Counted from the stretch's first letter, positions 1 through 9,105 are shown. The stretch is 64,000 nt of DNA from an uncultured Christensenella sp. (GCA_910577435.1 CAJTLV010000002.1:62001-126000), one strand, 5' to 3'. The notes: generated from the letters alone by a model not told the origin. Numbers and translations: made by a program.

Positions 1-43
1 TCGATCGGCCGCAGGCGGCGTTTATATGCCGCATTGCGCAATA

Positions 44-67
44 AAAAAACGCCTTTCGGCGTTTTTT
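44..67 (-). terminator. Rho-independent terminator after ypeB
   Basis: Ten-base arms AAAAAACGCC and GGCGTTTTTT enclose a TTTC loop, giving a hairpin plus U-run immediately after the ypeB stop codon. Bases 1-43 hold no recognisable gene. Confidence 0.85.
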
Positions 68-1193
68 ATTTTACCTGCATTTGTTTTCCGTTCTCGGCGC
101 AGACATACACGAAATGCACGCCGTCGTCAAGCTCGTAACGATATTCGTAGCAAACGCGTTCGCGTCCGCCGTACACCCGCGAGACGAGTATACCTGCGCC
201 CGCCGCATTCGGCGCGGCGCGGCGCGCCTGCATTTCGTCCACTTTGACTTTCGGGACAGTATGGTCGCCGCCGCACTTGACGGCAGTCAACGCTACTGCG
301 TCTCCGCCGGTAACGGCTACCGCCGCGCACTCGTCGCGACACATCGCACCGTCGATAGTCCGACACAAAAGCACAAGCGCGTAATCGCCTTTCGCGTCGA
401 CGTTGAATACGTCGAGTCCGTCGAACCCGCATTTTTCGGCGCAATCGAGTGCGATGCGCTTCGCTTCTTCTACGTCGATATGCTCGCCGTTCTCGCCGTG
501 TCCGCTGTGTTCGAACGAGAATTCGACGAGACGTTCGCCCTCGACGATGCCGTAGCCGGACTTGCCGCCGCGTTCCAGATTGAATTCCAGCCTGTCTCCG
601 AATCCGCCGATAAACTCCGCAGAATCCGTACCGAGCGCCGAACTTATAAGCTCGATTGCCGCAGTCTTTTGTTCGTCGCTCACATCGGCGTTTTCGCCGT
701 TATCGTCGCCTACGCTCTCCGTCAGCTCGCCGTGATAAGAGAATTCGCTGCCGTTCGCCACGTGATCGTAAAACATCTTGGAAAACTCGTACATCTTTTC
801 TGCGGCTTCGACCGATTCGAGCGGTGCTTTCGTGTGAAGCACGGTAGCCACGTCGTTGAGGAACGCTTCCTTTTCCCGCATATCGTAAACGTTGCCGTTC
901 TCGCATTCGAGCGCGGTCTCGGCTCGTACCGCAAACACAAGCGCGGTATTTACAAGCTCGCGCGCAGGCTCTTCCTCGTTACACAGTCTGAGCGCGGAAA
1001 CGGAATGATTGAGGTCCGCCGCCGCGTCTATCAATAAGCGTTGCGCCGTGCCGTTGTCCGGTCCGTTGTTCACTCGCCGCATTATCGACACGGTGAGTGC
1101 TGCGGTAAGCCCGCCGAGCGCGACGGCAAAGGCGCATATTATCGCGGCGACAACGACCGCCGCGCTTCTTTTTTCATTGAGATTGTTCGTCAT
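66..1193 (-). CDS. ypeB: YpeB-like germination protein (partner of SleB)
   Basis: 375 aa with one N-terminal membrane segment (about residues 12-36), then an acidic extracytoplasmic region. The identification rests mainly on position: it lies 32 nt downstream of sleB in the same orientation, as in the conserved sleB-ypeB operon. It also rests on the single-anchor layout and YpeB-like stretches such as FSYHGELTE. In known spore formers YpeB stabilises and localises SleB in the spore until germination and carries C-terminal PepSY-type domains. At 375 aa it is shorter than the roughly 450 aa of Bacillus YpeB. The ATG at 1193 is preceded by GGGAG at about 11 nt. A terminator follows the stop directly, so this is the last gene of the spoIIR-sleB-ypeB run. 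Confidence 0.75.
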   Translation of the reverse strand: MTNNLNEKRSAAVVVAAIICAFAVALGGLTAALTVSIMRRVNNGPDNGTAQRLLIDAAADLNHSVSALRLCNEEEPARELVNTALVFAVRAETALECENGNVYDMREKEAFLNDVATVLHTKAPLESVEAAEKMYEFSKMFYDHVANGSEFSYHGELTESVGDDNGENADVSDEQKTAAIELISSALGTDSAEFIGGFGDRLEFNLERGGKSGYGIVEGERLVEFSFEHSGHGENGEHIDVEEAKRIALDCAEKCGFDGLDVFNVDAKGDYALVLLCRTIDGAMCRDECAAVAVTGGDAVALTAVKCGGDHTVPKVKVDEMQARRAAPNAAGAGILVSRVYGGRERVCYEYRYELDDGVHFVYVCAENGKQMQVK

Positions 1194-1225
1194 AAAAGTA
1201 TTTCTCCCGTATATTCGTCACGCCG

Positions 1226-2371
1226 TCAAAGCGCGAAATTGTGCTTGCCTATTTTGATATGCACGGTCAGCGTCCATATCCAACTGGACGTAGCCGTCGC
1301 GGGATTGTAATAGTACAGACATCCGCCGGTAGGATCCCAACCGCCGAGCGCGTCGCGTGCCGCCGAATATGCGGACTCGTTTGGCGTCAGGTTGATCTGT
1401 CCGTCGCTTACCGCAGTGAACGCGCCCGCCTGATATATAACGCCCGAAATCGTATTGGGAAACTTGGAAGAGCGCACTCTGTTAAGCACGACCGCCGCAA
1501 CCGCCACCTGACCGTTATACGGCTCGCCGCGCGCTTCGCCGTATACGCACCGTGCCAAAAGATTGAGATCGCTGTCGCTGATATTGCCTGTAGATCCGAC
1601 CGAACCGCCGCCCGACGACGTGCCGCTGCCGAGCGTTATGCCCATAGCTTTTTCGGTCGCACTGCCTACAACGCCGTCGACCGTCAGTTTGTGGTCGGAC
1701 TGAAAGCTCATCACGGCGCACATAGTGCGTTTCCCCCACGCCCCGTCTACGGTACTTGTGTAGTACCCGCTGCTTTTGAGCGCGTTCTGCACGGCTTTGA
1801 CATTCGCCGAAGTCTTGCCTTTGGATATGCCGCCGCTCCGCGCGGACGTACTCAAAGTTATTCCTAGCTTGTTCGCCGTGCCGCTGCCGACTACGCCATC
1901 CACCGAAAGTCCCGCATTCGATTGATAACCGAGCACCGCCGACAGCGTCTTGTTGCCCCACGCCCCGTCGACCGTGCCTTTATAATATCCGTAAGTTTTG
2001 AGTCGAGCCTGTACCGCCGCGACGTTCGCGGTAGTCTTGCCTTTGGAAATCCCGCCCGATACGGGCAGTTTTACGCCGAGCTTGTTCGCCGTGCCGCTTC
2101 CCACGATGCCGTCGGCTTTCAGCCCGTATGCCGACTGAAATCTCTTCACCGCCGCCGAAGTTTTACTTCCCCATACGCCGTCCACAGCAGACGAGAAATA
2201 ACCGAGTGTAGTGAGTTTGTGCTGAACGGCGCACACGTTGCCGTAGCTGTTGCCGTATGTGACATATGCCGAAGCGCGCGTCGACGGCGGCAAAAACGCA
2301 AGCGCCGCGACGGTTACGACCAATATCGCAAGCACCGCGCGCATCGCATTCGATCTGATTGATTTTGTCAT
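1226..2371 (-). CDS. sleB: Spore cortex-lytic enzyme SleB with three peptidoglycan-binding domains
   Basis: 381 aa. A signal peptide (about residues 1-35, ending RASA) is followed by three tandem PG_binding_1 repeats (about 45-100, 113-165 and 185-240). Each repeat has the pattern VxAVQxxLxxxGYYxxxVDGxWGxKT. A Gly/Ser linker then leads to a C-terminal Hydrolase_2 (SleB lytic transglycosylase) domain (about 263-381), with the catalytic glutamate in CVYGEARGEPYNGQ. SleB degrades muramic-delta-lactam cortex peptidoglycan during germination. Most SleB proteins have one binding domain, so three is unusual. It sits between spoIIR and ypeB. A forespore sigma factor would be expected to drive it, but no clear sigma-G promoter could be assigned. 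Confidence 0.88.
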   Translation of the reverse strand: MTKSIRSNAMRAVLAILVVTVAALAFLPPSTRASAYVTYGNSYGNVCAVQHKLTTLGYFSSAVDGVWGSKTSAAVKRFQSAYGLKADGIVGSGTANKLGVKLPVSGGISKGKTTANVAAVQARLKTYGYYKGTVDGAWGNKTLSAVLGYQSNAGLSVDGVVGSGTANKLGITLSTSARSGGISKGKTSANVKAVQNALKSSGYYTSTVDGAWGKRTMCAVMSFQSDHKLTVDGVVGSATEKAMGITLGSGTSSGGGSVGSTGNISDSDLNLLARCVYGEARGEPYNGQVAVAAVVLNRVRSSKFPNTISGVIYQAGAFTAVSDGQINLTPNESAYSAARDALGGWDPTGGCLYYYNPATATSSWIWTLTVHIKIGKHNFAL

Positions 2372-2401
2372 ATCTTTCGTTCCTGAATTGTATTGACGGC
2401 G

Positions 2402-2926
2402 TCAACCGAACAGCTCCGCAAAAAACGACTTGTATTCGAACTCCTCGCCGTAGCACAGCGGCGGATAAATAACGCACCACCAGTTCGCACCCTGCGCGTC
2501 GCCCAGTTCTATGATGAGCGCGTCGTAGTATCCGTCGGGTACTACTGTTTTTCCGTACTTGCGCGTCGGGAAATATTCGTTGGAGAGTTTAGCCCGCGCG
2601 CCGTATCGGAATCCGTTTTCGTAAAGCACTTTTTGCGCTATGCCGTCAAGCGCGTTAAGCCGCGTCGATATATCCGCATAAGCCTCCTCGAACGTCCCGC
2701 GCCGAACGTTGGCTGTGATGTATGCGTTTATCTCGTCGCGCACTTTGAGCTTGACAGACTGATCCACGTCCGCGTCCGAATTAGCGCGTATGTGCAGTCG
2801 AAGCAGTTCGCCGTCGTATTTATTATTGTCTATACACCCGCAAAATATAGACGGAATGCACAAAATTATGTAGGCGCACAATAATAAACATACTGTCTTT
2901 TTGAATAAACCGACCGTTTTTTCCAT
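2402..2926 (-). CDS. spoIIR: Stage II sporulation protein R
   Basis: 174 aa with an N-terminal hydrophobic export segment (about residues 8-30) and the SpoIIR hallmarks LRLHIRANSDADVDQSVKLK and, near the C-terminus, NWWCVIYPPLC. In Bacillus, SpoIIR is made in the forespore under sigma-F and secreted into the intermembrane space. There it activates SpoIIGA, which processes pro-sigma-E. The gene ends 30 nt before sleB. It shows that the host belongs to a sporulating lineage. No sigma-F promoter could be assigned with confidence upstream. Confidence 0.9.
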   Translation of the reverse strand: MEKTVGLFKKTVCLLLCAYIILCIPSIFCGCIDNNKYDGELLRLHIRANSDADVDQSVKLKVRDEINAYITANVRRGTFEEAYADISTRLNALDGIAQKVLYENGFRYGARAKLSNEYFPTRKYGKTVVPDGYYDALIIELGDAQGANWWCVIYPPLCYGEEFEYKSFFAELFG

Positions 2927-2977
2927 ACAAACGATTATTGACGGATAAAATTATTATATACAGTCGATTAACATAAA

Positions 2978-3008
2978 AAAGCACAGTCATACCGAACGAC
3001 TGTGCTTT
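2978..3008 (-). terminator. Rho-independent terminator of the thiN-to-HAD operon
   Basis: The inverted repeat AAAGCACAGTC / GACTGTGCTTT (11 bp, 9-nt loop) is followed on the minus strand by a T-run. It lies 21 nt past the HAD gene. Confidence 0.9.
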
Positions 3009-3029
3009 GAAATAAGTTTATTTATTTCA

Positions 3030-3680
3030 TTATGCGTTTTTTATTGCTTTAACTACATCGGCAGGCGTAGCGGCGATAAAATCCGCCCCCGCGTTTACGA
3101 GTTCGTCTCTGTCGCCGTAACCGTACAGTACGCCGACCGAGCTTAAACGGTTATCCTTTGCGCCTATAATATCGAATTTCCTGTCGCCCACCATAACGGC
3201 ACGCTTTTCGTCCGCTCCGCTCGTCTCCGTCGCATATCTCACGACGTCCGACTTTTCTATGCGCGACCCGTCGACAGACGCGCCGAACACACGAGTTATG
3301 TACGCCGACAGTCCGAAATTTTCGACTATATCGACCGCAAACGGTTCGGGCTTGGACGTAGCGACATACAGTTTGAGACCGCACTCCGCCAACGCGCCGA
3401 GCATTTGCGGCACACCGTCGTAAACTCGGTTTTCGAACTTGCCCGTCGCCGAGTAATATTCGCGGTACAGACCGAGCGCGCGACTCACATCGTCGTCGCC
3501 GAAACCCAAATATTCTCCGAACGACGTCGAGAGGGGCGGACCTATGAACTTTTTAAGCACGCTGTCCGAAAGCCGCGCAACCCCCATTCGGTCGAGCGCA
3601 TAACCGACGGCGTTCGAAATTCCGACGAAAGGATCGGTAAGAGTACCGTCGAGATCGAAAAGAACGGTATCGAATTTCAC
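3030..3680 (-). CDS. HAD-family hydrolase, phosphoglycolate phosphatase-like
   Basis: 216 aa. HAD motif I is FDLDGTLTDP near the N-terminus, with nucleophile and acid Asp. Motif II lies in LYVATSKPEPF and motifs III/IV in MVGDRKFDIIGAKDN. A helical cap (about residues 15-85) makes it a subfamily IA enzyme of the Gph/YfnB type. It probably removes phosphate from a small metabolite, but the substrate cannot be read from sequence. The start is GTG at 3680, 21 nt after the DJ-1-like gene, and it is the last gene of the thiN operon. Confidence 0.85.
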   Translation of the reverse strand: MKFDTVLFDLDGTLTDPFVGISNAVGYALDRMGVARLSDSVLKKFIGPPLSTSFGEYLGFGDDDVSRALGLYREYYSATGKFENRVYDGVPQMLGALAECGLKLYVATSKPEPFAVDIVENFGLSAYITRVFGASVDGSRIEKSDVVRYATETSGADEKRAVMVGDRKFDIIGAKDNRLSSVGVLYGYGDRDELVNAGADFIAATPADVVKAIKNA

Positions 3681-3701
3681 AATTATCTCACGCTCCGCCG
3701 C

Positions 3702-4250
3702 TCAATACTGGATCTTGTTCTTTATATCTTCCGCGACGTCGCCGCCGCAAAGAATTTTTATCAGTTCGAGTCCCAGATCGATCGCACAGCCGAGTCCGCG
3801 CGCCGTCGTGATATTACCGTCGGTGACGACCCGCGCGCCCGAAACGACGTCGGCGCCTTTCATCTTGGATTCGAAATTCGGAAAACAAATACCGCGTCTG
3901 CCGTTCATAAACCCGTTCGCGCCGAGCACTTCGGCTGGCGCGGCGCATATCGCCGCTACGTGCTTATGCGCTTTCAACTGTCGATCGACAGCGGACACGA
4001 GCGCCTCGCACCCGCCCATTCTGACAGAACCCGGCATTCCTCCCGGAATAAACAGCAGATCCGCGTCGGCAAAATCGAAGTCGCTCATAAGCCCGTCGGC
4101 GGTTATCTTCACTCCGTGCGAACTTGTCACGGCTATGCCGTCGACAGATGTTATTACCGTATCCACGCCGGCGCGGCGTAAAAGGTCGACAACCGCGAGC
4201 AATTCGACTTCTTCCGTACCGTCGGCTACGAACGCATAAGCCTTGCTCAT
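3702..4250 (-). CDS. DJ-1/PfpI family protein (YajL-like)
   Basis: 182 aa, covering the whole length of the DJ-1/ThiJ/PfpI superfamily. The conserved cysteine is in the nucleophile elbow HVAAICAAPAEVL (about residue 100), and an acidic residue near the N-terminus (GTEEVE) matches the usual Glu partner. Members act as glyoxalase III or deglycase-like stress proteins or chaperones, and the activity of this one is unknown. Its ATG overlaps the stop codon of pmbA (ATGA), so the two are translationally coupled. Confidence 0.88.
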   Translation of the reverse strand: MSKAYAFVADGTEEVELLAVVDLLRRAGVDTVITSVDGIAVTSSHGVKITADGLMSDFDFADADLLFIPGGMPGSVRMGGCEALVSAVDRQLKAHKHVAAICAAPAEVLGANGFMNGRRGICFPNFESKMKGADVVSGARVVTDGNITTARGLGCAIDLGLELIKILCGGDVAEDIKNKIQY

Positions 4251-5581
4251 TTTCCGTTTACTCCCGAAACGGATATATCCGTCACGGCGAGCGACGGCGT
4301 TTTAATGCCGTAGTACGTCAGTTTTTCGTCCGAACCGACTGCGGTTATATTCGCGAAATCTTTCAAAATATTGCTCGCTACGGTGATAAGCGACACGGGG
4401 CGCGTGAGCTTACCGCCCTCGATAACATATCCCGCCGCTTGAAGCGAATAATCGCCCGACTGACCGTTTATGCCCGTCGCCACGCCGCCCAGATCGTCTA
4501 TATACAACCCGTCGCCCACAAACTCGAACAGTTTTTCGAGATCGCGCTCACCGCTCTTCACCGTTACGAACTCGACTGCGGGACGCACGTTTCCGCCTTC
4601 CAGCCTGCCGTTGCCCGTCGACTTAACTCCCGCGCGCTTTGCCGTCGCAAGGTCGTACACGAATCCCGTCGGCACGCCCTTATCTATAAGCAGTCCGTTG
4701 CGGCAAGGCACGCCCTCCGCGTCGAACGCCTGACAGAACGGATCTTTACCTATCGGCGTTTGCTCGACGGTCAGATTCTCGGAAAACACCTTCTTTCCGA
4801 TCTTGCCTTCCAGCAAAGATATATGCTGTTCGAGATTGAACGCCGAATATGCGCTGCCGAACGCCGACATCAGCGCCGCCGCACAGCCTTGCGAATATAC
4901 GACTTTATACTTTCCGCTCGCGACGGACGCGCCGCCCAACCGGCCGATCGCGTCCGCAACCAACTTTCGCGCGAAATCATCGGCGTCGAAACCGTCGAGC
5001 GTGCTCAGTATTTCATAATGCGAACCGCTCTCCACGTTTTCACCCGATTTCGCCTTGCAGCTGCCGAATATCATACAAAAGTTCATTTCGGAAAAGACGT
5101 CCAGTCCGTTGCTGTTTTTGAGCGTTGTCGAGCCGTAAGAATACTCCACCTGAACGCTCGCAAGTTCCACACGCTTATCGAGCGCAAGCGCAATTTCGGA
5201 AATCGTTTTTGCGAGTTCGATAAACCTCGACGCAGGACTCTTAGCAAGTTTCGCATTGAACGTCTCCGCCTTTTCGTACTTCTCGCCGCCGCCGATGAAA
5301 AATTCGGGATCGACGGGTTGACCGAACTCGGCAGACTCGGCAACAGACTTTATGGCGAGATCTATCACCTCGTCGTCGACGCGGTCGGATGTGAACACGC
5401 CGCACTTGCCGTCTTTAAGTCCGCGAATTTTGATACCGCCGTTTTCCGCTACGGTGAAGTTTTCTATCTCCGTATTAAACGTCGAAACGGAAATTTTATT
5501 CTCCGCCGTTATGCGCGCCTCGAACGGCGCTATGCCCGCCGCCGCAGCCGCGTCGAAAAGTTTGTTTATATTCATTTTCAT
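4247..5581 (-). CDS. pmbA: PmbA/TldE-family protein (TldD partner)
   Basis: 444 aa. The start is the ATG at 5581, which overlaps the tldD stop as ATGA with AAAGGAGAG just upstream. Upstream in-frame codons would run into tldD and lack a ribosome site. The protein has the PmbA/TldE fold without the HExxxH metal motif of its partner. In E. coli TldD and TldE form a heterodimeric metalloprotease that matures microcin B17 and degrades CcdA. Here the pair is more likely a general peptide-degrading enzyme, since no RiPP genes lie nearby. Confidence 0.88.
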   Translation of the reverse strand: MKMNINKLFDAAAAAGIAPFEARITAENKISVSTFNTEIENFTVAENGGIKIRGLKDGKCGVFTSDRVDDEVIDLAIKSVAESAEFGQPVDPEFFIGGGEKYEKAETFNAKLAKSPASRFIELAKTISEIALALDKRVELASVQVEYSYGSTTLKNSNGLDVFSEMNFCMIFGSCKAKSGENVESGSHYEILSTLDGFDADDFARKLVADAIGRLGGASVASGKYKVVYSQGCAAALMSAFGSAYSAFNLEQHISLLEGKIGKKVFSENLTVEQTPIGKDPFCQAFDAEGVPCRNGLLIDKGVPTGFVYDLATAKRAGVKSTGNGRLEGGNVRPAVEFVTVKSGERDLEKLFEFVGDGLYIDDLGGVATGINGQSGDYSLQAAGYVIEGGKLTRPVSLITVASNILKDFANITAVGSDEKLTYYGIKTPSLAVTDISVSGVNGK

Positions 5582-6975
5582 AATGTCTCTCCTTTGCCGC
5601 CTACGGTCATTTCGCTTACTCGTAGCGTCGGTTGACCGACAGCCGCCGCTATCGATCCGCTCGACGCTCCGCACATACCTGCGGACAGTTCGCAATCGTT
5701 ACCCACCATATCTATCTTGGGCAGTATCTCGTACCCGAAGCCCGTGAGCGTCGCCGCCTTGACGAGCTTATCGATTTTGCCGTCCTTTATGAGATAGGTT
5801 TCGGACGAAGTAAAGTTGAACTTATCCGTCGTCGGATCTACAGAACCGCCGTTGAACGATACGCAGTAAATGCCCGACTTCGTCGCCGCTATTATCTCTT
5901 CGGGCGTGCTGTCGCCGCCCGCGATGAACGTATTCGTCATTCGCGTCGTAGGCACATACTTATACGATTCGCGGCGGCACGCGCCCGTCGGTTTCATATT
6001 CATACGCCGCCCCTCGAATGTGTCGACCATATAAGATTTGAGTACGCCCTTTTCGATAAGCACGTTACGCGTTGAAGGCACGCCCTCGTCGTCGAAGTTC
6101 TCGCTGCCCCAGCCGTGATCGAACGTTCCGTCGTCGATGGCGGTCACAAGTTCGGACGCGACCTTTTGTCCGAGTTTTCCCGCAAACGGCGACGTGTTAT
6201 GCGAGATCGCGGTACCCTCCAACGGGTGTCCGCACGCTTCGTGGAAAAGAACTCCGCCGAACTTATTGCCTATAATGACGGGCATATTCCCCGACGGGCA
6301 TTCGGGCGCGTCCAACAGGGCGACCGCCGTCTCCGCCGCCTTGACCGCTCCTTTAACGAAATCCACCGCGTCGAGCAGTTCCGCGCCCATTGCAAGTCCC
6401 GGTCCGAAATGCCCGACCTCGAACGCGCCGTTCTTGGCGGCGATCGCTTGCGCCGAAAGCCGCGTGCGCACGCGCGTGTCGCGCACAACGCGCGAACCGT
6501 CCGCCGTAACGGTGAAAATCTTCACATCCTCGTCTGTCGACAAGATCGCGCAGTCGCAGTTGACGATGAGCGGCGATACGGCATACATCGCGCTTTCCGC
6601 CGCTTTCAAGTATTCTATCTTCTCCGCCGTCGAAATCGAAGAATGCGCTTTTTTCGGAGAATGTGCGTCCGGATTTTTCACCTCTTCCCACTTTCCCACG
6701 CCGAGCATTCGCTCGCCGTCGAAAGACGCCGCCAGCTTTTCGGCAAGCGACACGAGCGAACTTTCTTCAAGATCTGACGTATAGCCGTATACCTGACGCA
6801 AGCCTCGCATAAGACGCACGCCCGCGCCGCTCACGAGCCGCGTCGACACATTGTCCACACGGTGGTAGTTAAGTTCTACTACGGACGAAGTGCGTTGCTG
6901 AACATACAGCTCCGCAAAGTCCGCACCCGTAGCGAGCGCCGCGTCCAAAACGCGTTTTGCCGTCGAATTTTTCAT
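5578..6975 (-). CDS. tldD: TldD metalloprotease subunit
   Basis: 465 aa, the normal length for TldD. The zinc-binding motif is in LFHEACGHPLEGTAI (HExxxH, about residue 238) and there is a conserved Gly-rich C-terminus (CGASSGSIAAAVGQPTLRVS). It acts with the PmbA-like protein encoded directly downstream. AAAGGAGAC precedes the ATG. It lies 42 nt after thiN with no terminator between them, so it is probably read from the thiN promoter. Confidence 0.92.
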   Translation of the reverse strand: MKNSTAKRVLDAALATGADFAELYVQQRTSSVVELNYHRVDNVSTRLVSGAGVRLMRGLRQVYGYTSDLEESSLVSLAEKLAASFDGERMLGVGKWEEVKNPDAHSPKKAHSSISTAEKIEYLKAAESAMYAVSPLIVNCDCAILSTDEDVKIFTVTADGSRVVRDTRVRTRLSAQAIAAKNGAFEVGHFGPGLAMGAELLDAVDFVKGAVKAAETAVALLDAPECPSGNMPVIIGNKFGGVLFHEACGHPLEGTAISHNTSPFAGKLGQKVASELVTAIDDGTFDHGWGSENFDDEGVPSTRNVLIEKGVLKSYMVDTFEGRRMNMKPTGACRRESYKYVPTTRMTNTFIAGGDSTPEEIIAATKSGIYCVSFNGGSVDPTTDKFNFTSSETYLIKDGKIDKLVKAATLTGFGYEILPKIDMVGNDCELSAGMCGASSGSIAAAVGQPTLRVSEMTVGGKGETL

Positions 6976-7017
6976 ACTGTCTCCTTTGACTTAAAGTCTG
7001 TTTTTTGCGATAACGTG

Positions 7018-7668
7018 TTATTTATATTCGGTCGTCTGTCTCGGAAAGAACACCAACAGCGAGCCGTGTTTTACCGATATTTCGCCGCACGCGTTTTTGT
7101 CGCCCGCATCGACCGTCGCATTGGACACGCCTATCGGAAACTCCGGCGTAAGCTCGACATTGTCGAGCGTATACGACAGGTTTTTGAGCGTAACGCCGCG
7201 TGCCGTACCGCCGTATGCAAACACAGACACCGTGCCGCGCACAGCATTGGGCAGTGTGAGTTTACCATCGGTTATCACGGTCGCCGCACTGTCGCGGTCT
7301 ATGAGATAACCGCGCGCGTCGTAAGCGTTCATATAGGCTAGCGTCGCTATATTGGCAACGGTATGATCGAGCCTGCCGCCCACTCCGCCGTATATGACGA
7401 AAGTTTTATATCCGCGACGAAGCCCCACCTTGACTGCGGCGAGCATATCGGTATCGTCCTTATCGCGGTTGAGTTTGACTATAAAAGCGTTCGTATCGGT
7501 CGGCATCTCGCCCGAATCGAAATCGCCTATAACTACGTCCGGTTCCCAACCCAAACTGCGGCACGCCGAATACCCGCCGTCGGCGGCGATGACGAGATCG
7601 CCGTCCGCCCGTTTTTTTCGCGGCGAATATACATCGCCCGCGCCGAAAATAACGCATTCTTTGTCCAT
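7018..7668 (-). CDS. thiN: Thiamine pyrophosphokinase
   Basis: 216 aa from the ATG at 7668. Motifs are AADGGYSACRSLGWEPDVVI followed by GDFDS, then DKDDTDMLAA and GGVGGRLDHT, the catalytic signatures of thiamine diphosphokinase. It converts thiamine and ATP to thiamine diphosphate. A longer upstream reading frame exists (to 7743) but would include the promoter. The -10 box ends 7 nt before the ATG and no Shine-Dalgarno sequence is present, which suggests a leaderless mRNA. No thiamine riboswitch is visible. Confidence 0.9.
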   Translation of the reverse strand: MDKECVIFGAGDVYSPRKKRADGDLVIAADGGYSACRSLGWEPDVVIGDFDSGEMPTDTNAFIVKLNRDKDDTDMLAAVKVGLRRGYKTFVIYGGVGGRLDHTVANIATLAYMNAYDARGYLIDRDSAATVITDGKLTLPNAVRGTVSVFAYGGTARGVTLKNLSYTLDNVELTPEFPIGVSNATVDAGDKNACGEISVKHGSLLVFFPRQTTEYK

Positions 7669-7675
7669 CTTGAAT

Positions 7676-7705
7676 ATAATACCATATCTTACATATTTTT
7701 TGCAA
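7676..7705 (-). promoter_or_regulatory. Promoter of thiN operon (leaderless)
   Basis: TTGCAA-N18-TATTAT on the minus strand. The -10 box ends 7 nt before the thiN ATG. Confidence 0.6.
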
Positions 7706-7725
7706 TTCCGCACTGCGTTTGAGCA

Positions 7726-7757
7726 AAAAGCGACCACGCGCAAGCGCCGTCGCTTTT
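7726..7757 (-). terminator. Probable terminator of aspS
   Basis: The arms AAAAGCGAC / GTCGCTTTT (9 bp, 14-nt loop) lie 35 nt past aspS. The U-run is short. Confidence 0.55.
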
Positions 7758-7791
7758 GACATCGTTTATTATTCGGTTAATTCGACCGCAG

Positions 7792-9084
7792 TTACGGTTT
7801 GAGTCTGTTCGGACCTCTGAACAGGAACGTCACGTCTTTGACGGACGGAAGATCGAATAGTTTGACGAGCGTGCGCGTGATCCCCAAGCCGAACCCGCCG
7901 TGCGTGGGCGCGCCGTACTTGAAGAATTCGAGATAGTCGCTCATCGTTTCGGGCTTGATGCCGTTTTCGGCGATGTTCTTTTTGAGCTCGTCGTAGCGGT
8001 GTTCGCGCTGTGCGCCGCTCGTTATCTCGATGCCTTTGAACAGCAGATCGTATGTCTTGGTCAGTTCTTTGTCGTCGTCCTTTTTCATCGAATAGAACGC
8101 GCGCGCTTTTGCGGGGAAATCGATAATGAACACAAAGTCACTGCCGTACTTCTCTTTTACGTATTCGCATATAAGTTTTTCGCCGTCGGGATCGAGATCT
8201 CCTTTGAGCGCGCGCGGCACTTCGTAATGCTTCTCTTCTTTGAGAATGCGGTACGCGTCGTGCAAAGATATTCTCGGTATTTTATAGTCGAGCGAAACTA
8301 TGTCGCGCCCGAAATATTTGTTGTACTCGTCGTTGAACTCCGATTTGACGCCGTTGATGATGTGCGCGAGAAGCGCTTCCTCGATGTCCATTACGTCGTG
8401 GTGCGATTCTATAAACGACACTTCCACGTCGATGCCCGTAAACTCTGTGTCGTGACGGCTCGTAAAGCTCGGATTGGCACGGAAATACTCGCCTATCTCA
8501 AACGTCCTGTCGAACCCTGCCATCATACTCATTTGTTTATAAAGCTGAGGACTTTGCGTCAGATACGCTTTCTGTCCGAAATAGTTCTTTACCTCGAACA
8601 CTTCGCTTCCGCCCTCGCTCGACAGAGCCGTAAGTTTGGGGGTGTGTATCTCGATAAAGCCGTTCTTGTTGAAATAATCTATCGCGTACTTCTCGAACGC
8701 CGTCTGAATGCGGAACATAAAGACTTTCTTCTCGTCGCGCAGATCGATCCAACGATAGTCCATACGCGTATCGATATTGCTCTCGGCATTGAGCGGCAAT
8801 ATGTCGGCAATGCTCATTATATCGATTTCGGTCGGATAAATCTCTTTACCGCCGTTGCGCACATATTCCGAGTAGACGCACTTGCCCTTTACGGCGACGA
8901 AGCTGTGCGGCGTGAGCTTTTTGGCTTCGTCATAGGTGGGGTTGTCCTTTTCGATGGTGACCTGAACGAATCCCGTCACGTCGCGAATGACCAAAAACAT
9001 TATTTTCTTGTCACGAATGGTCTCTACATAACCTTTGATAAGGCACTCGCCCTCCGCGAGATCTTTGATGTAAGTTCTGTTCAT
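7792..9084 (-). CDS. aspS: Archaeal/eukaryotic-type aspartyl-tRNA synthetase, possibly non-discriminating
   Basis: 430 aa. An N-terminal OB-fold anticodon-binding domain (about residues 1-100) precedes a class II catalytic core. Motif 2 is in YFRANPSFTSRHDTEFTGID and motif 3 is GGFGLGITRTLVKLF. It lacks the GAD insertion domain and is far shorter than the bacterial AspRS (about 590 aa), so it is the archaeal-type form found in some Clostridia. Such enzymes often also charge tRNA-Asn, with GatCAB completing Asn-tRNA; no gatCAB lies in this window. Start ATG 9084 has a good ribosome site (GTAGGAGAA). Confidence 0.9.
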   Translation of the reverse strand: MNRTYIKDLAEGECLIKGYVETIRDKKIMFLVIRDVTGFVQVTIEKDNPTYDEAKKLTPHSFVAVKGKCVYSEYVRNGGKEIYPTEIDIMSIADILPLNAESNIDTRMDYRWIDLRDEKKVFMFRIQTAFEKYAIDYFNKNGFIEIHTPKLTALSSEGGSEVFEVKNYFGQKAYLTQSPQLYKQMSMMAGFDRTFEIGEYFRANPSFTSRHDTEFTGIDVEVSFIESHHDVMDIEEALLAHIINGVKSEFNDEYNKYFGRDIVSLDYKIPRISLHDAYRILKEEKHYEVPRALKGDLDPDGEKLICEYVKEKYGSDFVFIIDFPAKARAFYSMKKDDDKELTKTYDLLFKGIEITSGAQREHRYDELKKNIAENGIKPETMSDYLEFFKYGAPTHGGFGLGITRTLVKLFDLPSVKDVTFLFRGPNRLKP

Positions 9085-9105
9085 ACGTAATTCTCCTACG
9101 TGAGT

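Noticed and set aside
81..1037. Long plus-strand open frame opposite ypeB (318 codons)
   Set aside because: Antisense shadow of a GC-rich gene. It has Arg/Val-rich nonsense composition, no ribosome site and no domain. Many similar antisense frames in the window were rejected for the same reason.
4124..5635. 503-codon plus-strand frame opposite pmbA
   Set aside because: Arg-rich translation without motifs, exactly complementary to the well-supported pmbA gene.
7669..7790. TPP riboswitch before thiN
   Set aside because: The -10 box is 7 nt from the start codon, leaving no room for an aptamer, and no thi-box motif (CUGAGA) was found.
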